Positions 10,424 to 20,229 of a stretch of 64,000 bases of DNA are shown piece by piece. The translations under genes were made by a program, and so were the position numbers. The notes under the pieces are model-generated. The model ran no database searches and was not told where the DNA came from. It saw nothing but the letters and a program-made list of their open reading frames with translations. Within the stretch, counting starts at the first letter, position 1. Every line of letters begins with the position of its first letter. Source of the stretch: Pseudomonas sp. ACM7 (GTDB lineage: Bacteria; Pseudomonadota; Gammaproteobacteria; Pseudomonadales; Pseudomonadaceae); NCBI RefSeq assembly GCF_004136015.1, contig NZ_CP024866.1, forward strand, positions 4,994,635-5,058,634, written 5' to 3'.

Positions 10424-10503
10424 AAAAGATCGCAGCCTTCGGCAGCTCCTACATCGGCCGCGTGCAAACCCGATCCTGTAGCTGCCGAAGGCTGCGATCT
10501 TTT
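10424..10503. repeat. REPIN of a second sequence family
   Basis: AAAAGATCGCAGCCTTCGGC starts the left arm (10424-10454). The inverted arm is 10477-10503, matching apart from a 2-base insertion (CC) in the left arm. The core differs from the CTCGCGAGCAAGC family seen elsewhere in the window. Confidence 0.85.
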
Positions 10504-10572
10504 GCTCTAAATTGCCGAACTGCCAACCACCCGGTAAAGTGCCGCTCCCCCCGTTTCGCCAGAGTTAGAACC

Positions 10573-11583
10573 ATGAGCCAGTCCTTTGATATTGCCGTGA
10601 TCGGCGCCACCGGAACTGTCGGCGAAACGCTCGTGCAGATTCTCGAAGAGCGCAACTTCCCGGTCGGCAATCTGCACCTGCTCGCCAGCAGCGAGTCGGC
10701 CGGGCATTCGGTGCCGTTTCGCGGCAAGAACGTGCGGGTGCGGGAAGTCGATGAGTTCGACTTCAGTAAAGTCCAGCTGGTGTTCTTCGCGGCCGGCCCG
10801 GCGGTAACCCTGAGTTTTGCTTCGCGTGCCACGGCGGCCGGTTGCTCGCTGATCGACCTGTCCGGTGCCTTGCCGGCTGATCAGGCGCCACAAGTCGTGC
10901 CTGAAGCCAATGCGCAGGTACTGGCCGGTTTGAAGAAACCGTTCCAGGTCAGCAGTCCAAGCCCTTCGGCCACCACACTGGCGGTCGTGCTGGCGCCGTT
11001 GCTCGGTTTGCTCGACCTGCAACGCATCAATCTGACCGCCAGTCTGGCCGTCTCCGCCCAGGGTCGCGAAGCCGTCACCGAGCTGGCACGGCAAACGGCC
11101 GAGCTGCTCAATGTGCGTCCGTTGGAGCCGACCTTCTTTGATCGGCAGATGGCCTTCAACCTGCTGGCGCAAGTGGGCAAGCCAGATGATCAGGGTCACA
11201 CGCTGCTGGAAAAACGCCTGGTACGCGAGCTGCGTCAGGTCATGGCGCTGCCTTTATTAAAGATTTCCGTCACTTGCATTCAAGCCCCGGTGTTTTTTGG
11301 CGATAGCTTTAACGTGACCTTGCAGTCATCGAGCGACATCGACCTGGCAAAAGTCAACGCCGCCCTGGAAGACGCGCCCGGTATCGAGCTGGTGGAAGCC
11401 GGCGATTACCCGACGCCGGTAGGCGATGCGGTAGGGCAGGACGTGGTCTACGTTGGTCGGGTTCGCAACGGTATCGACGACCTGTCGGAACTAAATTTGT
11501 GGCTGACGTCAGATAACGTACGCAAAGGCGCAGCGCTCAATGCTGTGCAGGTGGCTGAATTGTTGATAAAAGACCTGCTGTAA
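10573..11583 (+). CDS. usg: Asd-like paralogue (Usg family), catalytic cysteine lost
   Basis: A 336-residue homologue of aspartate-semialdehyde dehydrogenase beginning FDIAVIGATGTVGETLVQIL. Where true Asd has a cysteine in [12 protein letters not shown] context, this protein reads SSPSPSATTLAVVLAPL, with no cysteine. It is therefore unlikely to be a dehydrogenase, as for the Usg protein next to truA in enterobacteria, whose role is unknown. I chose the ATG at 10573 because the longer frame to 10378 runs through the REPIN. It lies between asd and fimV on the same strand. Confidence 0.85.
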   Translation: MSQSFDIAVIGATGTVGETLVQILEERNFPVGNLHLLASSESAGHSVPFRGKNVRVREVDEFDFSKVQLVFFAAGPAVTLSFASRATAAGCSLIDLSGALPADQAPQVVPEANAQVLAGLKKPFQVSSPSPSATTLAVVLAPLLGLLDLQRINLTASLAVSAQGREAVTELARQTAELLNVRPLEPTFFDRQMAFNLLAQVGKPDDQGHTLLEKRLVRELRQVMALPLLKISVTCIQAPVFFGDSFNVTLQSSSDIDLAKVNAALEDAPGIELVEAGDYPTPVGDAVGQDVVYVGRVRNGIDDLSELNLWLTSDNVRKGAALNAVQVAELLIKDLL

Positions 11584-11790
11584 AAGATACTTGGCAACAA
11601 TTTGTCGAATGAATCCGGCCGGGCGCTATGCTTGGGCGGACTGCTGAAGGCGGGCTCCCTCCGGGGCTTTGCGTGGCATGAATGAAATGATCGCGTGCGA
11701 CGACTCTTCGCCGCCGCGCGCAATGCCTTACGGCAGCGACTATCAACACCTTCTCGCTGGCCGAGGAATGTTCAAACAAAGGATGAGGCT

Positions 11791-14646
11791 ATGGTTCAAG
11801 TTCGCAAACTGGTGTTAGCAATAGCGGCCGCCTCGGCGCTGTCCTCCGGTATGGCGCATGCCCTCGGGCTCGGGGAATTGACCCTGAAGTCGACGCTGAA
11901 CCAGCCCCTGGTGGCGGAAATCGAGTTGCTCGACGTCAAGGACCTCACCGCTGCTGAAGTGGTGCCGAGCCTGGCTTCGCCCGCAGATTTCGCCAAAGCC
12001 GGTGTCGACCGCCAGGCGTTTCTCAATGACCTGACCTTTACCCCGGTGCTCAACGCCAGCGGCAAAAGCATCCTGCGTGTGACATCCAGCAAGCCACTCT
12101 CCGAACCCATGGTGAAATTCCTGGTTCAGGTGATGTGGCCCAACGGTCGTTTGCTGCGCGATTACAGCGTGCTGCTCGATCCGTCCAAATTCTCGCCGCA
12201 AACCGCTGATGCGGCCGCGCAGCCTGCACCGACGCAAACCGTCACCGCACCGGTGACCGGTGGCACCAAACCAACCCAATACACCACCGCGCCGCGCGAT
12301 ACCCTGTGGGAAATCGCTGCGAAGGCGCGCAATGGCGGCTCGGTCCAGCAAACCATGCTGGCCATCCAGGCGTTGAATCCGGATGCCTTTATCGATGGCA
12401 ACATCAACCGGTTGAAAGCCGGTCAGGTGCTGCGTATGCCGGATCAGGCCCAGAGCGCCAGCCTGCCGCAACCGAATGCCGTTGCCGAAGTCTCCGCGCA
12501 GAACACCGCGTGGCGGCAGGGGCGTCGTTACGTGGCGAAGCCCGGGACCGGACAGCAGCAACTCGATGCCACCAAACGCGCTCGCGGCGAAGGCCCGTCG
12601 TCGCAAACGGCGACAGACAAACTGAGCCTGGTCTCTGCCGAGTCCGGCAAGGCCGGTGGCAAAGGCGCCGCGGGTGATGCCAAGAATTTGAGCAACAAGC
12701 TGGCCGTGACCCAGGAAAGCCTCGACACGACCCGTCGTGACAACGCCGAACTGAAAGGCCGCATGACCGATCTGCAAAGTCAGCTGGACAAGCTGCAACG
12801 TTTGATCGAACTGAAGAACAATCAACTGGCCAAGTTGCAGGCTGAAGGCGCGGCGGGTGCGCCGGCACCAGGTGCGACTGCTCCGGCAATGTCAGCCGAA
12901 CTGGCGGCCAATCCTGCGGCAACAACGCCTGCGGACGCGGCTCCGACTGCACCTGAGGCTGCTGCGCCCAAGGCCACTCCGGCTCCGGTCGAGCAACCTG
13001 TCGAGCCGACGCCGGCAGCATCCGACGATCAGCAATTCAAAGAACTGCTGACCAATCCGTGGCTACTGGGTCTGGCAGGTGGCGGTGCCGTGGTGGCGCT
13101 GTTCCTGCTGCTGTTGCTGGCGCGTCGCCGCAAAGCCCAGCAAGAAGCCGAGAAGCATTTGCGCATGGCCCGTGACTTGGCCGAGGAACAGGCGTTTTCC
13201 GCTGAACTCGACCTGCCAAAAGGCATCTTCGAAGACCTGGACGTGCCGCCGCCGAGCGTGAAGCTCGCTACCGCGCCAACCCCGACGCCACCGCCTGCAC
13301 CAGCCCCGGCCCCCGCGCCAGCGCCGGTAATTGCTCCGGTTGTGGTAACGCCGCCGATCGCTGCGCCATTGATATCGCCTGCTGCCGAGCGCGATGACGA
13401 CGTATTGAGCAAGGCGCAGTCGCACATCACTGCCGGTCGTCTGAATCAGGCGGCTGCCTTGCTGGAAGACGGGATCAAGCAAGAGCCGCAACGCAGTGAC
13501 CTGCGCCTCAAGCTGATGGAAGTCTACGGTCAGCAAGGCGACCGCGATGCATTCGTTGCCCAGGAACGCCAACTGGTTGCCAACGGTGACAACTTTGCTC
13601 AGGTCGAAAAACTCAAGAGCCGCTTCCCGGCCATGGTCATTGCGGCAGCCGGTGGTATCGCAGCCGCTGCGATCGCTGCCGAACTGGACGCGCAATACGT
13701 CAAGGATTTGCTGCTGGACGAGCCTGAAGCGCCGGCACCGGCAGTGCCCGATGACTTCGACAGTGCCTTCGATTTGAGCCTGGATGATCTGGAAGCTGCC
13801 TCTCCGGCGGTGGTTGCGCCAGAGCCAGAAGCAGAGGCAGAGCCCGATGACTTCGACAGTGCCTTCGATTTGAGCCTGGATGAACTGGAAGCTGCCTCTC
13901 CGGCGGTGGTAGCACCAGAACCAGAACCAAAACCAGAGGCAGAGTCCGATGACCTCGACAGTGCCTTCGATTTGAGCCTGGATGATCTGGAAACTGCCTC
14001 TGCGGCAGTGGTTGCACCAGAACCAGAAGCAGAGCCAGTGTCTGCGGCTGAGCTGGACGAGTTCCCGCTGGACGACGACCTGAGCTTCGAGTCGGTGTTG
14101 CAGCAGCAGACCGACATCAAGGAAAACCTCGATGACCTGTCGGACTTCGACCTGGATATGGATCTCGGTGGGGATGCCTCGCCGGCGACCCTGGCCGAAG
14201 ACGACTTCCTGTTGAGTCTGGATGACGGCGTCAAGGACCTGGATTTACCTGCCGCTGAAACGCCGGCTGTTCCCGAGGTTGCGCTGGACGATCTGGAGCT
14301 GCCAGCCGATTTCGACCTGTCGCTGGCTGACGAAATGGACGCGCCAGACGCTCCGGACGCGTTTGCCGCCGAACTGGATGACGTCAACGCCGAGCTGGAT
14401 CGTCTGTCCCAGAGTCTTGGCGAGCCGAGCTTCACGGCGGAAGACGCCATGGCCTCCGCGGCTGATGAGCCGGAATTCGATTTCCTTTCCGGCACTGACG
14501 AAGTCGCGACCAAACTCGATCTGGCCCAGGCCTACATCGACATGGGTGACGCCGACGGCGCCCGGGACATCCTCAATGAAGTGGTGACCGAGGGTGATGC
14601 AGGTCAGAAGAGCGAAGCCAAGGAGATGCTTTCGCGTCTGGCTTAA
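11791..14646 (+). CDS. fimV: FimV-type polar hub protein
   Basis: A 951-residue inner-membrane protein. A signal peptide (residues 1-24, ending MAHA) precedes the FimV N-terminal domain (GLGELTLKSTLNQPLVAEIEL). A LysM peptidoglycan-binding domain lies at about 163-212 (DTLWEIAAKARNGG), a coiled coil at about 303-350, a Pro/Ala-rich linker, one membrane helix at about 421-445, then a long acidic cytoplasmic region and the FimV C-terminal TPR-like domain (KLDLAQAYIDMGD). In Pseudomonas FimV organises type IV pili and chemosensory proteins at the pole. The ATG at 11791 follows GGATGAGG; earlier in-frame codons lack a signal peptide. A terminator closes the gene. Confidence 0.95.
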   Translation: MVQVRKLVLAIAAASALSSGMAHALGLGELTLKSTLNQPLVAEIELLDVKDLTAAEVVPSLASPADFAKAGVDRQAFLNDLTFTPVLNASGKSILRVTSSKPLSEPMVKFLVQVMWPNGRLLRDYSVLLDPSKFSPQTADAAAQPAPTQTVTAPVTGGTKPTQYTTAPRDTLWEIAAKARNGGSVQQTMLAIQALNPDAFIDGNINRLKAGQVLRMPDQAQSASLPQPNAVAEVSAQNTAWRQGRRYVAKPGTGQQQLDATKRARGEGPSSQTATDKLSLVSAESGKAGGKGAAGDAKNLSNKLAVTQESLDTTRRDNAELKGRMTDLQSQLDKLQRLIELKNNQLAKLQAEGAAGAPAPGATAPAMSAELAANPAATTPADAAPTAPEAAAPKATPAPVEQPVEPTPAASDDQQFKELLTNPWLLGLAGGGAVVALFLLLLLARRRKAQQEAEKHLRMARDLAEEQAFSAELDLPKGIFEDLDVPPPSVKLATAPTPTPPPAPAPAPAPAPVIAPVVVTPPIAAPLISPAAERDDDVLSKAQSHITAGRLNQAAALLEDGIKQEPQRSDLRLKLMEVYGQQGDRDAFVAQERQLVANGDNFAQVEKLKSRFPAMVIAAAGGIAAAAIAAELDAQYVKDLLLDEPEAPAPAVPDDFDSAFDLSLDDLEAASPAVVAPEPEAEAEPDDFDSAFDLSLDELEAASPAVVAPEPEPKPEAESDDLDSAFDLSLDDLETASAAVVAPEPEAEPVSAAELDEFPLDDDLSFESVLQQQTDIKENLDDLSDFDLDMDLGGDASPATLAEDDFLLSLDDGVKDLDLPAAETPAVPEVALDDLELPADFDLSLADEMDAPDAPDAFAAELDDVNAELDRLSQSLGEPSFTAEDAMASAADEPEFDFLSGTDEVATKLDLAQAYIDMGDADGARDILNEVVTEGDAGQKSEAKEMLSRLA
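13748..14040 (+). repeat. Three tandem in-frame repeats in fimV (about 96-102 bp each)
   Basis: Three copies of a unit encoding DDFDSAFDLSLDDLEAASPA followed by an acidic Pro-Glu tail, starting near 13748, 13844 and 13946. The copies are nearly identical at DNA level, and their tails differ in length (PEPEAEAE against PEPEPKPEAE), which suggests recent slippage. Confidence 0.8.
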
Positions 14647-14664
14647 TTGATCGGTAAGGCGTAA

Positions 14665-14700
14665 ACAAAACGGCAGCCCATTGAGGCTGCCGTTTTTGTT
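14665..14700 (+). terminator. Rho-independent terminator after fimV
   Basis: ACAAAACGGCAGCC pairs with GGCTGCCGTTTTTGT around CATTGA; strong stem and T-run. Confidence 0.9.
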
Positions 14701-14753
14701 TCAGCGGGGATGTGATGGGGTCTGTCGGGCCGCTATCGTCGGAACGCCGCCCG

Positions 14754-14835
14754 GAGCAAGCTCGCTCCCACAGGGATTGGCGTCGAACACAAATAGTTTG
14801 AGCAACGCCGGTCCAATGTGGGAGCGAGCTTGCTC
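14754..14835. repeat. REPIN between fimV and truA
   Basis: GAGCAAGCTCGCTCCCACA (14754-14772) is perfectly inverted at 14817-14835. Confidence 0.85.
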
Positions 14836-14940
14836 GCGATGAGGCAATCACATTCAGCGCAGTACCGCCTGTTGTACTGGCGTCCCCGTCCGGCGGCCTT
14901 ATAATGCCCGCCTTTGCGTACATCAGCAGGCTGTCACTCC

Positions 14941-15795
14941 TTGGCAAATATAGATAATCCGGCCGCCGAAATGGTGGCCGACGGCTTTTTCCGGATCGCA
15001 TTGGGCGTTGAATACAAAGGCTCGCGCTATCGCGGCTGGCAGCGCCAGGCTTCCGGCGTACTCACCGTGCAGGAAACGCTCGAAAAGGCCTTGTCCAAAG
15101 TCGCCGATTCACCGGTGTCGCTGCTCTGCGCCGGGCGTACGGATGCCGGTGTGCATGCGTGCGGTCAGGTGGTGCATTTCGATACCCAGGTCGAGCGTTC
15201 GATGAAAGCCTGGGTCATGGGCGCCAATATCAATTTGCCTCACGACGTCAGTGTCAGCTGGGCCAAGGTCATGCCGGCGCATTTTCATGCGCGGTTCAAG
15301 GCGATTGCCCGGCGCTATCGCTACGTGATCTACAACGATCAGATCCGCCCGGCGCACCTGAACGAAGAAATCACCTGGAACCACCGTCCACTGGACGTCG
15401 AGCGCATGGCCGAGGCGGCGCAGTACCTGGTCGGCACCCACGATTTCAGTGCTTTCCGCGCTGGTCAATGTCAGGCCAAGTCGCCGATCAAGGAGCTGCA
15501 TCACCTGCGTGTCACGCGCCACGGCAAGATGATCGTGCTGGACATCCGCGCCAGCGCCTTCCTGCACCACATGGTGCGCAACATTGCTGGCGTGCTGATG
15601 ACCATCGGTGCCGGCGAGCGCCCGGTGGAGTGGATGAAAGAGGTTCTGGAGAGCCGCATTCGCCGGTCCGGCGGGGTGACGGCGCATCCGTACGGCCTGT
15701 ACCTGGTGCAGGTCGAGTACCGCGACGAGTTTGAATTGCCCGAGCGTTACATTGGGCCGCACTTCCTGACAGGCTTCTCGGAACTTGACGGCTGA
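14941..15795 (+). CDS. truA: tRNA pseudouridine(38-40) synthase
   Basis: TruA isomerises uridines 38-40 of the tRNA anticodon arm. The N-terminal ALGVEYKGSRYRGWQRQ and the catalytic aspartate in CAGRTDAGVHACGQVVHF are clear, as is HHMVRNIAGVLM. The start is uncertain. A TTG at 14941 gives 284 aa, with AGCAGG about 10 bases upstream; a further TTG at 14914 and the ATG at 14971 are alternatives. It precedes trpF with 63 bp between stop and start. Confidence 0.93.
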   Translation: MANIDNPAAEMVADGFFRIALGVEYKGSRYRGWQRQASGVLTVQETLEKALSKVADSPVSLLCAGRTDAGVHACGQVVHFDTQVERSMKAWVMGANINLPHDVSVSWAKVMPAHFHARFKAIARRYRYVIYNDQIRPAHLNEEITWNHRPLDVERMAEAAQYLVGTHDFSAFRAGQCQAKSPIKELHHLRVTRHGKMIVLDIRASAFLHHMVRNIAGVLMTIGAGERPVEWMKEVLESRIRRSGGVTAHPYGLYLVQVEYRDEFELPERYIGPHFLTGFSELDG

Positions 15796-15858
15796 CGCCC
15801 TCGAACGCTTTTGTTACCATCCGGGACTTTCTCGGATTTACCTTGGGGTTCTATCGAC

Positions 15859-16479
15859 ATGTCGGCCGTTCGCAGCAAGATTTGTGGGATTACCCGCATA
15901 GAAGATGCGTTGGCAGCGGTCGAGGCCGGGGCTGATGCGATCGGATTTGTGTTCTACGCCAAAAGCCCACGGGCCGTGACGTTTCAGCAGGCGCGCTCGA
16001 TCATCGAGGCGTTGCCGCCGTTCGTGACCACTGTAGGGTTGTTCGTCAACGCCAGCCGCTGCGAGCTGGGGGAAATCCTCGACGCCGTGCCGCTGGACCT
16101 GTTGCAGTTCCATGGCGACGAAACCGCAGCCGAGTGCGAAGGCTGGCACCGTCCGTACATCAAGGCGCTGCGGGTCAAGGCCGGTGACGATATCGCGGCT
16201 GCGTGCGATGCGTTTCCAAGTGCCAGCGGTATCCTGCTCGACGCCTACGTTGAAGGCGTACCCGGCGGAACCGGTGAGGCGTTTGACTGGTCTCTGATAC
16301 CGCAAGGCTTGAGCAAACCGATCATCCTGGCGGGTGGCTTGACGCCGGACAACGTCGCCGAGGCGATTGCAAGGGTTCGGCCTTATGCCGTGGACGTCAG
16401 CGGTGGGGTAGAGGCGAGCAAGGGCATCAAGGATCACACAAAGATTCAGGCATTCATTAAAGCGGTACGCAATAGCTGA
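15859..16479 (+). CDS. trpF: Phosphoribosylanthranilate isomerase
   Basis: TrpF (206 aa) converts N-(5-phosphoribosyl)anthranilate to CdRP in tryptophan synthesis. It is a TIM barrel with the catalytic cysteine in [12 protein letters not shown], substrate-binding [18 protein letters not shown] and the terminal [15 protein letters not shown]. The start at 15859 gives the standard N-terminus; the frame extends upstream without family similarity. Its location next to accD, away from other trp genes, is usual in Pseudomonas. Confidence 0.97.
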   Translation: MSAVRSKICGITRIEDALAAVEAGADAIGFVFYAKSPRAVTFQQARSIIEALPPFVTTVGLFVNASRCELGEILDAVPLDLLQFHGDETAAECEGWHRPYIKALRVKAGDDIAAACDAFPSASGILLDAYVEGVPGGTGEAFDWSLIPQGLSKPIILAGGLTPDNVAEAIARVRPYAVDVSGGVEASKGIKDHTKIQAFIKAVRNS

Positions 16480-16661
16480 TGTGACGGCTGGCACACTGCC
16501 GCCGTCCACAGGCATGGCTGAGGGTTTTTGGGGTGTACGCAGGTCACGTTTAGCTGATCCGGCAACCCATCGATCATCGCCACACACATGAATTTAGCTC
16601 AAGGGCATACGCGGGGCTGCGAACCAGAGCGTTCGGGCCGCCGGTACTGGAGAAAGAAAGC

Positions 16662-17582
16662 ATGAGCAACTGGTTAGTAGACAAACTGATCCCTTCGATC
16701 ATGCGTTCCGAGGTCAAGAAGAGCTCGGTGCCTGAAGGTCTGTGGCACAAATGCCCGTCTTGCGAGGCTGTGCTGTATCGTCCGGAGCTGGAAAAGACCC
16801 TGGACGTTTGCCCCAAGTGCAACCACCACATGCGTATCGGCGCACGCGCCCGTATCGACATCTTCCTCGACGCCGAAGGCCGTGCCGAACTGGGCGCGGA
16901 CCTGGAACCGGTTGACCGTCTGAAATTCCGCGACGGCAAGAAGTACAAGGATCGCCTGACCGCTGCGCAGAAGCAGACCGGCGAAAAAGACGCACTGATC
17001 TCCATGAGCGGCTCCCTGTTGGGCATGCCGGTAGTGGTGTCGGCCTTCGAATTCTCCTTCATGGGTGGTTCGATGGGCGCCATCGTTGGTGAGCGTTTTG
17101 TTCGCGCCGCCAACTACGCGCTGGAAAACCGTTGCCCGATGATCTGCTTCGCCGCTTCCGGCGGTGCACGGATGCAGGAAGCCCTGATCTCCCTGATGCA
17201 AATGGCCAAGACCTCTGCGGTGCTGGCGCGTCTGCGTGAAGAAGGCATTCCGTTCATCTCCGTGCTGACCGACCCGGTCTACGGCGGTGTTTCCGCTAGT
17301 CTGGCGATGCTTGGCGACGTGATTGTCGGTGAGCCGAAAGCCCTGATCGGCTTTGCCGGTCCGCGCGTCATTGAACAAACCGTGCGTGAAAAACTGCCGG
17401 AAGGCTTCCAGCGCAGCGAGTTCCTGCTGGAACACGGTGCGATCGACATGATCATTCATCGTCAGGAACTGCGTCCGCGTCTGGGCAATCTGCTGGCACA
17501 AATGATGGGCCTGCCGACGCCGAAATTCGTCGCCGCGCCAATCGAGCCAATCGTGGTTCCACCGGTGCCCGCCAACATATGA
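16662..17582 (+). CDS. accD: Acetyl-CoA carboxylase carboxyltransferase, beta subunit
   Basis: AccD (306 aa) transfers CO2 from biotin carrier protein to acetyl-CoA, making malonyl-CoA. The four-cysteine zinc ribbon is visible (HKCPSCEAV and [10 protein letters not shown], about 28-51). The oxyanion-hole segments [12 protein letters not shown] and [16 protein letters not shown] are intact. GAAAGAAAGC precedes the ATG. The stop overlaps the start of folC (ATGA). The 182-bp gap before it holds a weak GACGGC/GCCGTC hairpin (16482-16505) that may end trpF transcription. Confidence 0.98.
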   Translation: MSNWLVDKLIPSIMRSEVKKSSVPEGLWHKCPSCEAVLYRPELEKTLDVCPKCNHHMRIGARARIDIFLDAEGRAELGADLEPVDRLKFRDGKKYKDRLTAAQKQTGEKDALISMSGSLLGMPVVVSAFEFSFMGGSMGAIVGERFVRAANYALENRCPMICFAASGGARMQEALISLMQMAKTSAVLARLREEGIPFISVLTDPVYGGVSASLAMLGDVIVGEPKALIGFAGPRVIEQTVREKLPEGFQRSEFLLEHGAIDMIIHRQELRPRLGNLLAQMMGLPTPKFVAAPIEPIVVPPVPANI

Positions 17583-18886
17583 TCGAACGTACCCTTGGCG
17601 AGTGGCTCGCCTACCTTGAGCAGTTGCACCCTTCGGCCATCGACATGGGCCTGGAGCGCTCGCAACAGGTAGCGTCCCGCATGGGACTGGGCAAACCGGC
17701 GCCTCGGGTGATCACGGTCACCGGCACCAACGGCAAAGGTTCTACCTGCGCATTCGTGGCTTCGTTGCTGCGGGCGCAGGGCCTGAACGTCGGTGTCTAC
17801 AATTCTCCGCACCTGCTGCGTTACAACGAGCGGGTGCAGGTCAATGGCGTCGAAGCCACTGACGCCGAGCTGTGCGAAGCCTTTGCAGCGGTCGAGGCGG
17901 GCCGTGGCGACACATCCCTGACGTACTTCGAAATGGGCACCCTGGCGGCGTTCTGGCTGTTTCAGCACGCCAGTCTCGATGCGGTGGTGCTGGAAGTCGG
18001 GCTGGGCGGGCGTCTGGACACCGTCAATGTGGTCGATGCCGATATGGCGCTGGTCACCAGTATCGGTGTCGATCACGCGGACTACCTGGGCGATACCCGC
18101 GAGTCCGTGGCGTTCGAAAAGGCCGGCATCTTCCGCCAGGGCGCGCCTGCGCTCTGTGGCGACCTGAATCCTCCACAACCTCTGCTGGATAAAGCGCGCG
18201 AGCTCAATTGCCCGTTTTTCCTGCGTGGGCGCGATTTTGACCTCGGCATCACCGATCACAACTGGCAATGGCGCGGTCTTGACGCTCAAGGGCGAGTGGT
18301 CGAGCTGCACGATTTGCCGTTGCTCGATCTACCGATGGAAAACGCCGCGCTGGCGTTGCAGGCTTACCTGTTGCTCGGGTTGCCTTGGGTGGATGCACAA
18401 ATTATTGCAGCGCTGAAAGCCACTCGGGTGGTCGGTCGCCTCGATCGCCGTCAGTTCGACTGGCAGGGCACGCGCCTGAACCTGTTGCTGGACGTGGGGC
18501 ATAACCCCCATGCGGCAGAGTATCTGGCTCGCCGTCTGGCCAGCCGTCCACCGGCCGGCAAGCGTCTGGCGGTGTTCGGACTGTTGGCGGACAAGGATCT
18601 GGATGGTGTTGTCGGTGAATTGAATGCTAGTGTCCAGCAATGGGCCGTCGCGCCGCTGGATTCACCGCGAGCACGCCCGGTTGCCGATTTGCACGCGGCG
18701 TTGCAGAACCTTGGCGCCTCGGTAACGTCCTATGACAGCGTGGCCGCCGCCCTGGAAGGGCAGTGCGCGCTGGCGACGAGCGACGACGAGATTCTGTTGT
18801 TCGGATCATTTTATTGTGTCGCCGAGGCCCTTGAATGGCTGGCCCGGCGCTCCACGGAGGAAGCGGCAAATGGCATTGCTGGATAA
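17579..18886 (+). CDS. folC: Dihydrofolate synthase / folylpolyglutamate synthase
   Basis: FolC (435 aa) adds glutamate to dihydropteroate and to folates, using ATP. The P-loop is [13 protein letters not shown] (about 46-58); [15 protein letters not shown] is the folate loop, and [12 protein letters not shown] and [11 protein letters not shown] are conserved family blocks. It overlaps accD by 4 bp and the SPOR gene by 17 bp, so translation is coupled. Confidence 0.97.
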   Translation: MIERTLGEWLAYLEQLHPSAIDMGLERSQQVASRMGLGKPAPRVITVTGTNGKGSTCAFVASLLRAQGLNVGVYNSPHLLRYNERVQVNGVEATDAELCEAFAAVEAGRGDTSLTYFEMGTLAAFWLFQHASLDAVVLEVGLGGRLDTVNVVDADMALVTSIGVDHADYLGDTRESVAFEKAGIFRQGAPALCGDLNPPQPLLDKARELNCPFFLRGRDFDLGITDHNWQWRGLDAQGRVVELHDLPLLDLPMENAALALQAYLLLGLPWVDAQIIAALKATRVVGRLDRRQFDWQGTRLNLLLDVGHNPHAAEYLARRLASRPPAGKRLAVFGLLADKDLDGVVGELNASVQQWAVAPLDSPRARPVADLHAALQNLGASVTSYDSVAAALEGQCALATSDDEILLFGSFYCVAEALEWLARRSTEEAANGIAG

Positions 18887-19529
18887 GGCATACAAGCAGC
18901 GCATGGTTGGCGCCCTGGTTCTGGTGGCGCTGGCGGTGATTTTCCTGCCGATGCTGTTTTCCCGTCAGGATGAACAGCGTCAAGTGACGGTTGAAGCCCC
19001 GGCTGCGCCGCAAGCGCCTGCGGTGCCGCAAGTTCAGGTCGAGCCGGTGGTGGTGCCTGAGCCGCAAGCGCTGCCTCAGGAACCTGTGCCGAGTGATGAT
19101 GAAATCGCTCAGCAAGAAGCACCGATCACACCGATTGCCCCAAGTGCCCCGGTTGCGCCTGCACCTGCCGCCAAACCGGTCGCGCCAGCACCTGCGCCGG
19201 TCAACAAACCAACGGTTGCACCTAGCCAGCCCATCACGGCTGCACCGGGCAAGCCGGACACGACTCAAAGCCGCGTCGATGCCAATGGCCTGTCGGTCAG
19301 CTGGTCGGTGCAATTGGCCAGTCTGACTAGCCGCGCAAGTGCAGAAAGTCTGCAGAAATCCCTGCGCAGCCAGGGCTACAACGCCTACATTCGTACTGCC
19401 GACGGCAAGAATCGGGTGTTTGTCGGACCGCTGATCGAACGTGCAGAAGCCGATCGTCTGCGTGACTTGTTGGGTCGCCAGCAGAACCTCAAGGGTTTTG
19501 TGGTGCGTTTCCAGCCTGAGCGTGGTTAA
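18870..19529 (+). CDS. dedD: SPOR-domain cell-division protein (DedD-like)
   Basis: A 219-residue bitopic inner-membrane protein. A short cytoplasmic head (LLDKAYKQR) precedes one membrane helix (about 11-31). A long Pro/Ala/Val/Gln-rich periplasmic linker follows, then a C-terminal SPOR domain (about 140-219, VQLASLTSRASAESLQKSL to FVVRFQPE). SPOR domains bind denuded septal peptidoglycan. The ATG at 18870 is chosen for its GGAGG 9 bases upstream and the following membrane segment. The folC-dedD-cvpA-purF order is conserved in gamma-proteobacteria. Confidence 0.9.
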   Translation: MALLDKAYKQRMVGALVLVALAVIFLPMLFSRQDEQRQVTVEAPAAPQAPAVPQVQVEPVVVPEPQALPQEPVPSDDEIAQQEAPITPIAPSAPVAPAPAAKPVAPAPAPVNKPTVAPSQPITAAPGKPDTTQSRVDANGLSVSWSVQLASLTSRASAESLQKSLRSQGYNAYIRTADGKNRVFVGPLIERAEADRLRDLLGRQQNLKGFVVRFQPERG

Positions 19530-19627
19530 AACTATCGACCCGATTTGAAATGCACTGACAATCGCAGCTTACCGATAGCCATGCGCTCTGCTAAAATGCG
19601 CCGCCTTATCCGTCTGTAGGCTGCACT

Positions 19628-20188
19628 GTGCCATTTACCTGGGTTGATTGGGCGATCGTTGCAATCGTCGCCATCTCCGCTTTGATCAGTCTGAGCCGCG
19701 GCTTCGTCAAAGAAGCACTGTCGCTGGTGACCTGGATCATCGCAGGAGTCGTCGCCTGGATGTTCGGTGGTTCATTGTCCGAGTACCTCGCCGGATACAT
19801 CCAAACGCCGTCTGCCCGTGTGATCACGGGCTGTGCCATCATGTTTGTCGCCACGTTAATCGTAGGCGCAATGATCAATTATCTTATCGGCGAATTGGTT
19901 CGCGTCACCGGGCTATCCGGGACCGATCGATTCCTCGGCATGGCCTTCGGCGCCGCGCGTGGCGTGTTGCTGGTGGTCGTGGCGGTCGGGCTGTTGAGCC
20001 TGGGGCCGGTACAGCAGGACGGGTGGTGGCAAGAGTCACAGCTCGTGCCAAAATTTCTATTGGTCGCAGATTGGTCCAAAAACCTGATTCTCGGGTGGAG
20101 CAGTCAGTGGCTTGCCAGCGGTATCAGCGTACCCGCTGAGATACCGTTCAAGGAGCACCTCTTGCCGATGGTCAAAACGCCTCAGTGA
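19628..20188 (+). CDS. cvpA: CvpA family membrane protein
   Basis: A 186-residue protein with four predicted membrane helices (about 5-25, 30-50, 62-85 and 100-120), starting with GTG and MPFTWVDWAIVAIV. It is the homologue of CvpA, needed for colicin V secretion in E. coli and linked to envelope stress; the exact function is unresolved. It stands 41 bp before purF, the usual context. Confidence 0.93.
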   Translation: MPFTWVDWAIVAIVAISALISLSRGFVKEALSLVTWIIAGVVAWMFGGSLSEYLAGYIQTPSARVITGCAIMFVATLIVGAMINYLIGELVRVTGLSGTDRFLGMAFGAARGVLLVVVAVGLLSLGPVQQDGWWQESQLVPKFLLVADWSKNLILGWSSQWLASGISVPAEIPFKEHLLPMVKTPQ

Positions 20189-20229
20189 GTTGTGTTCAGT
20201 TCAGATCCATTAAGTAGGGGTTGCGTCGC

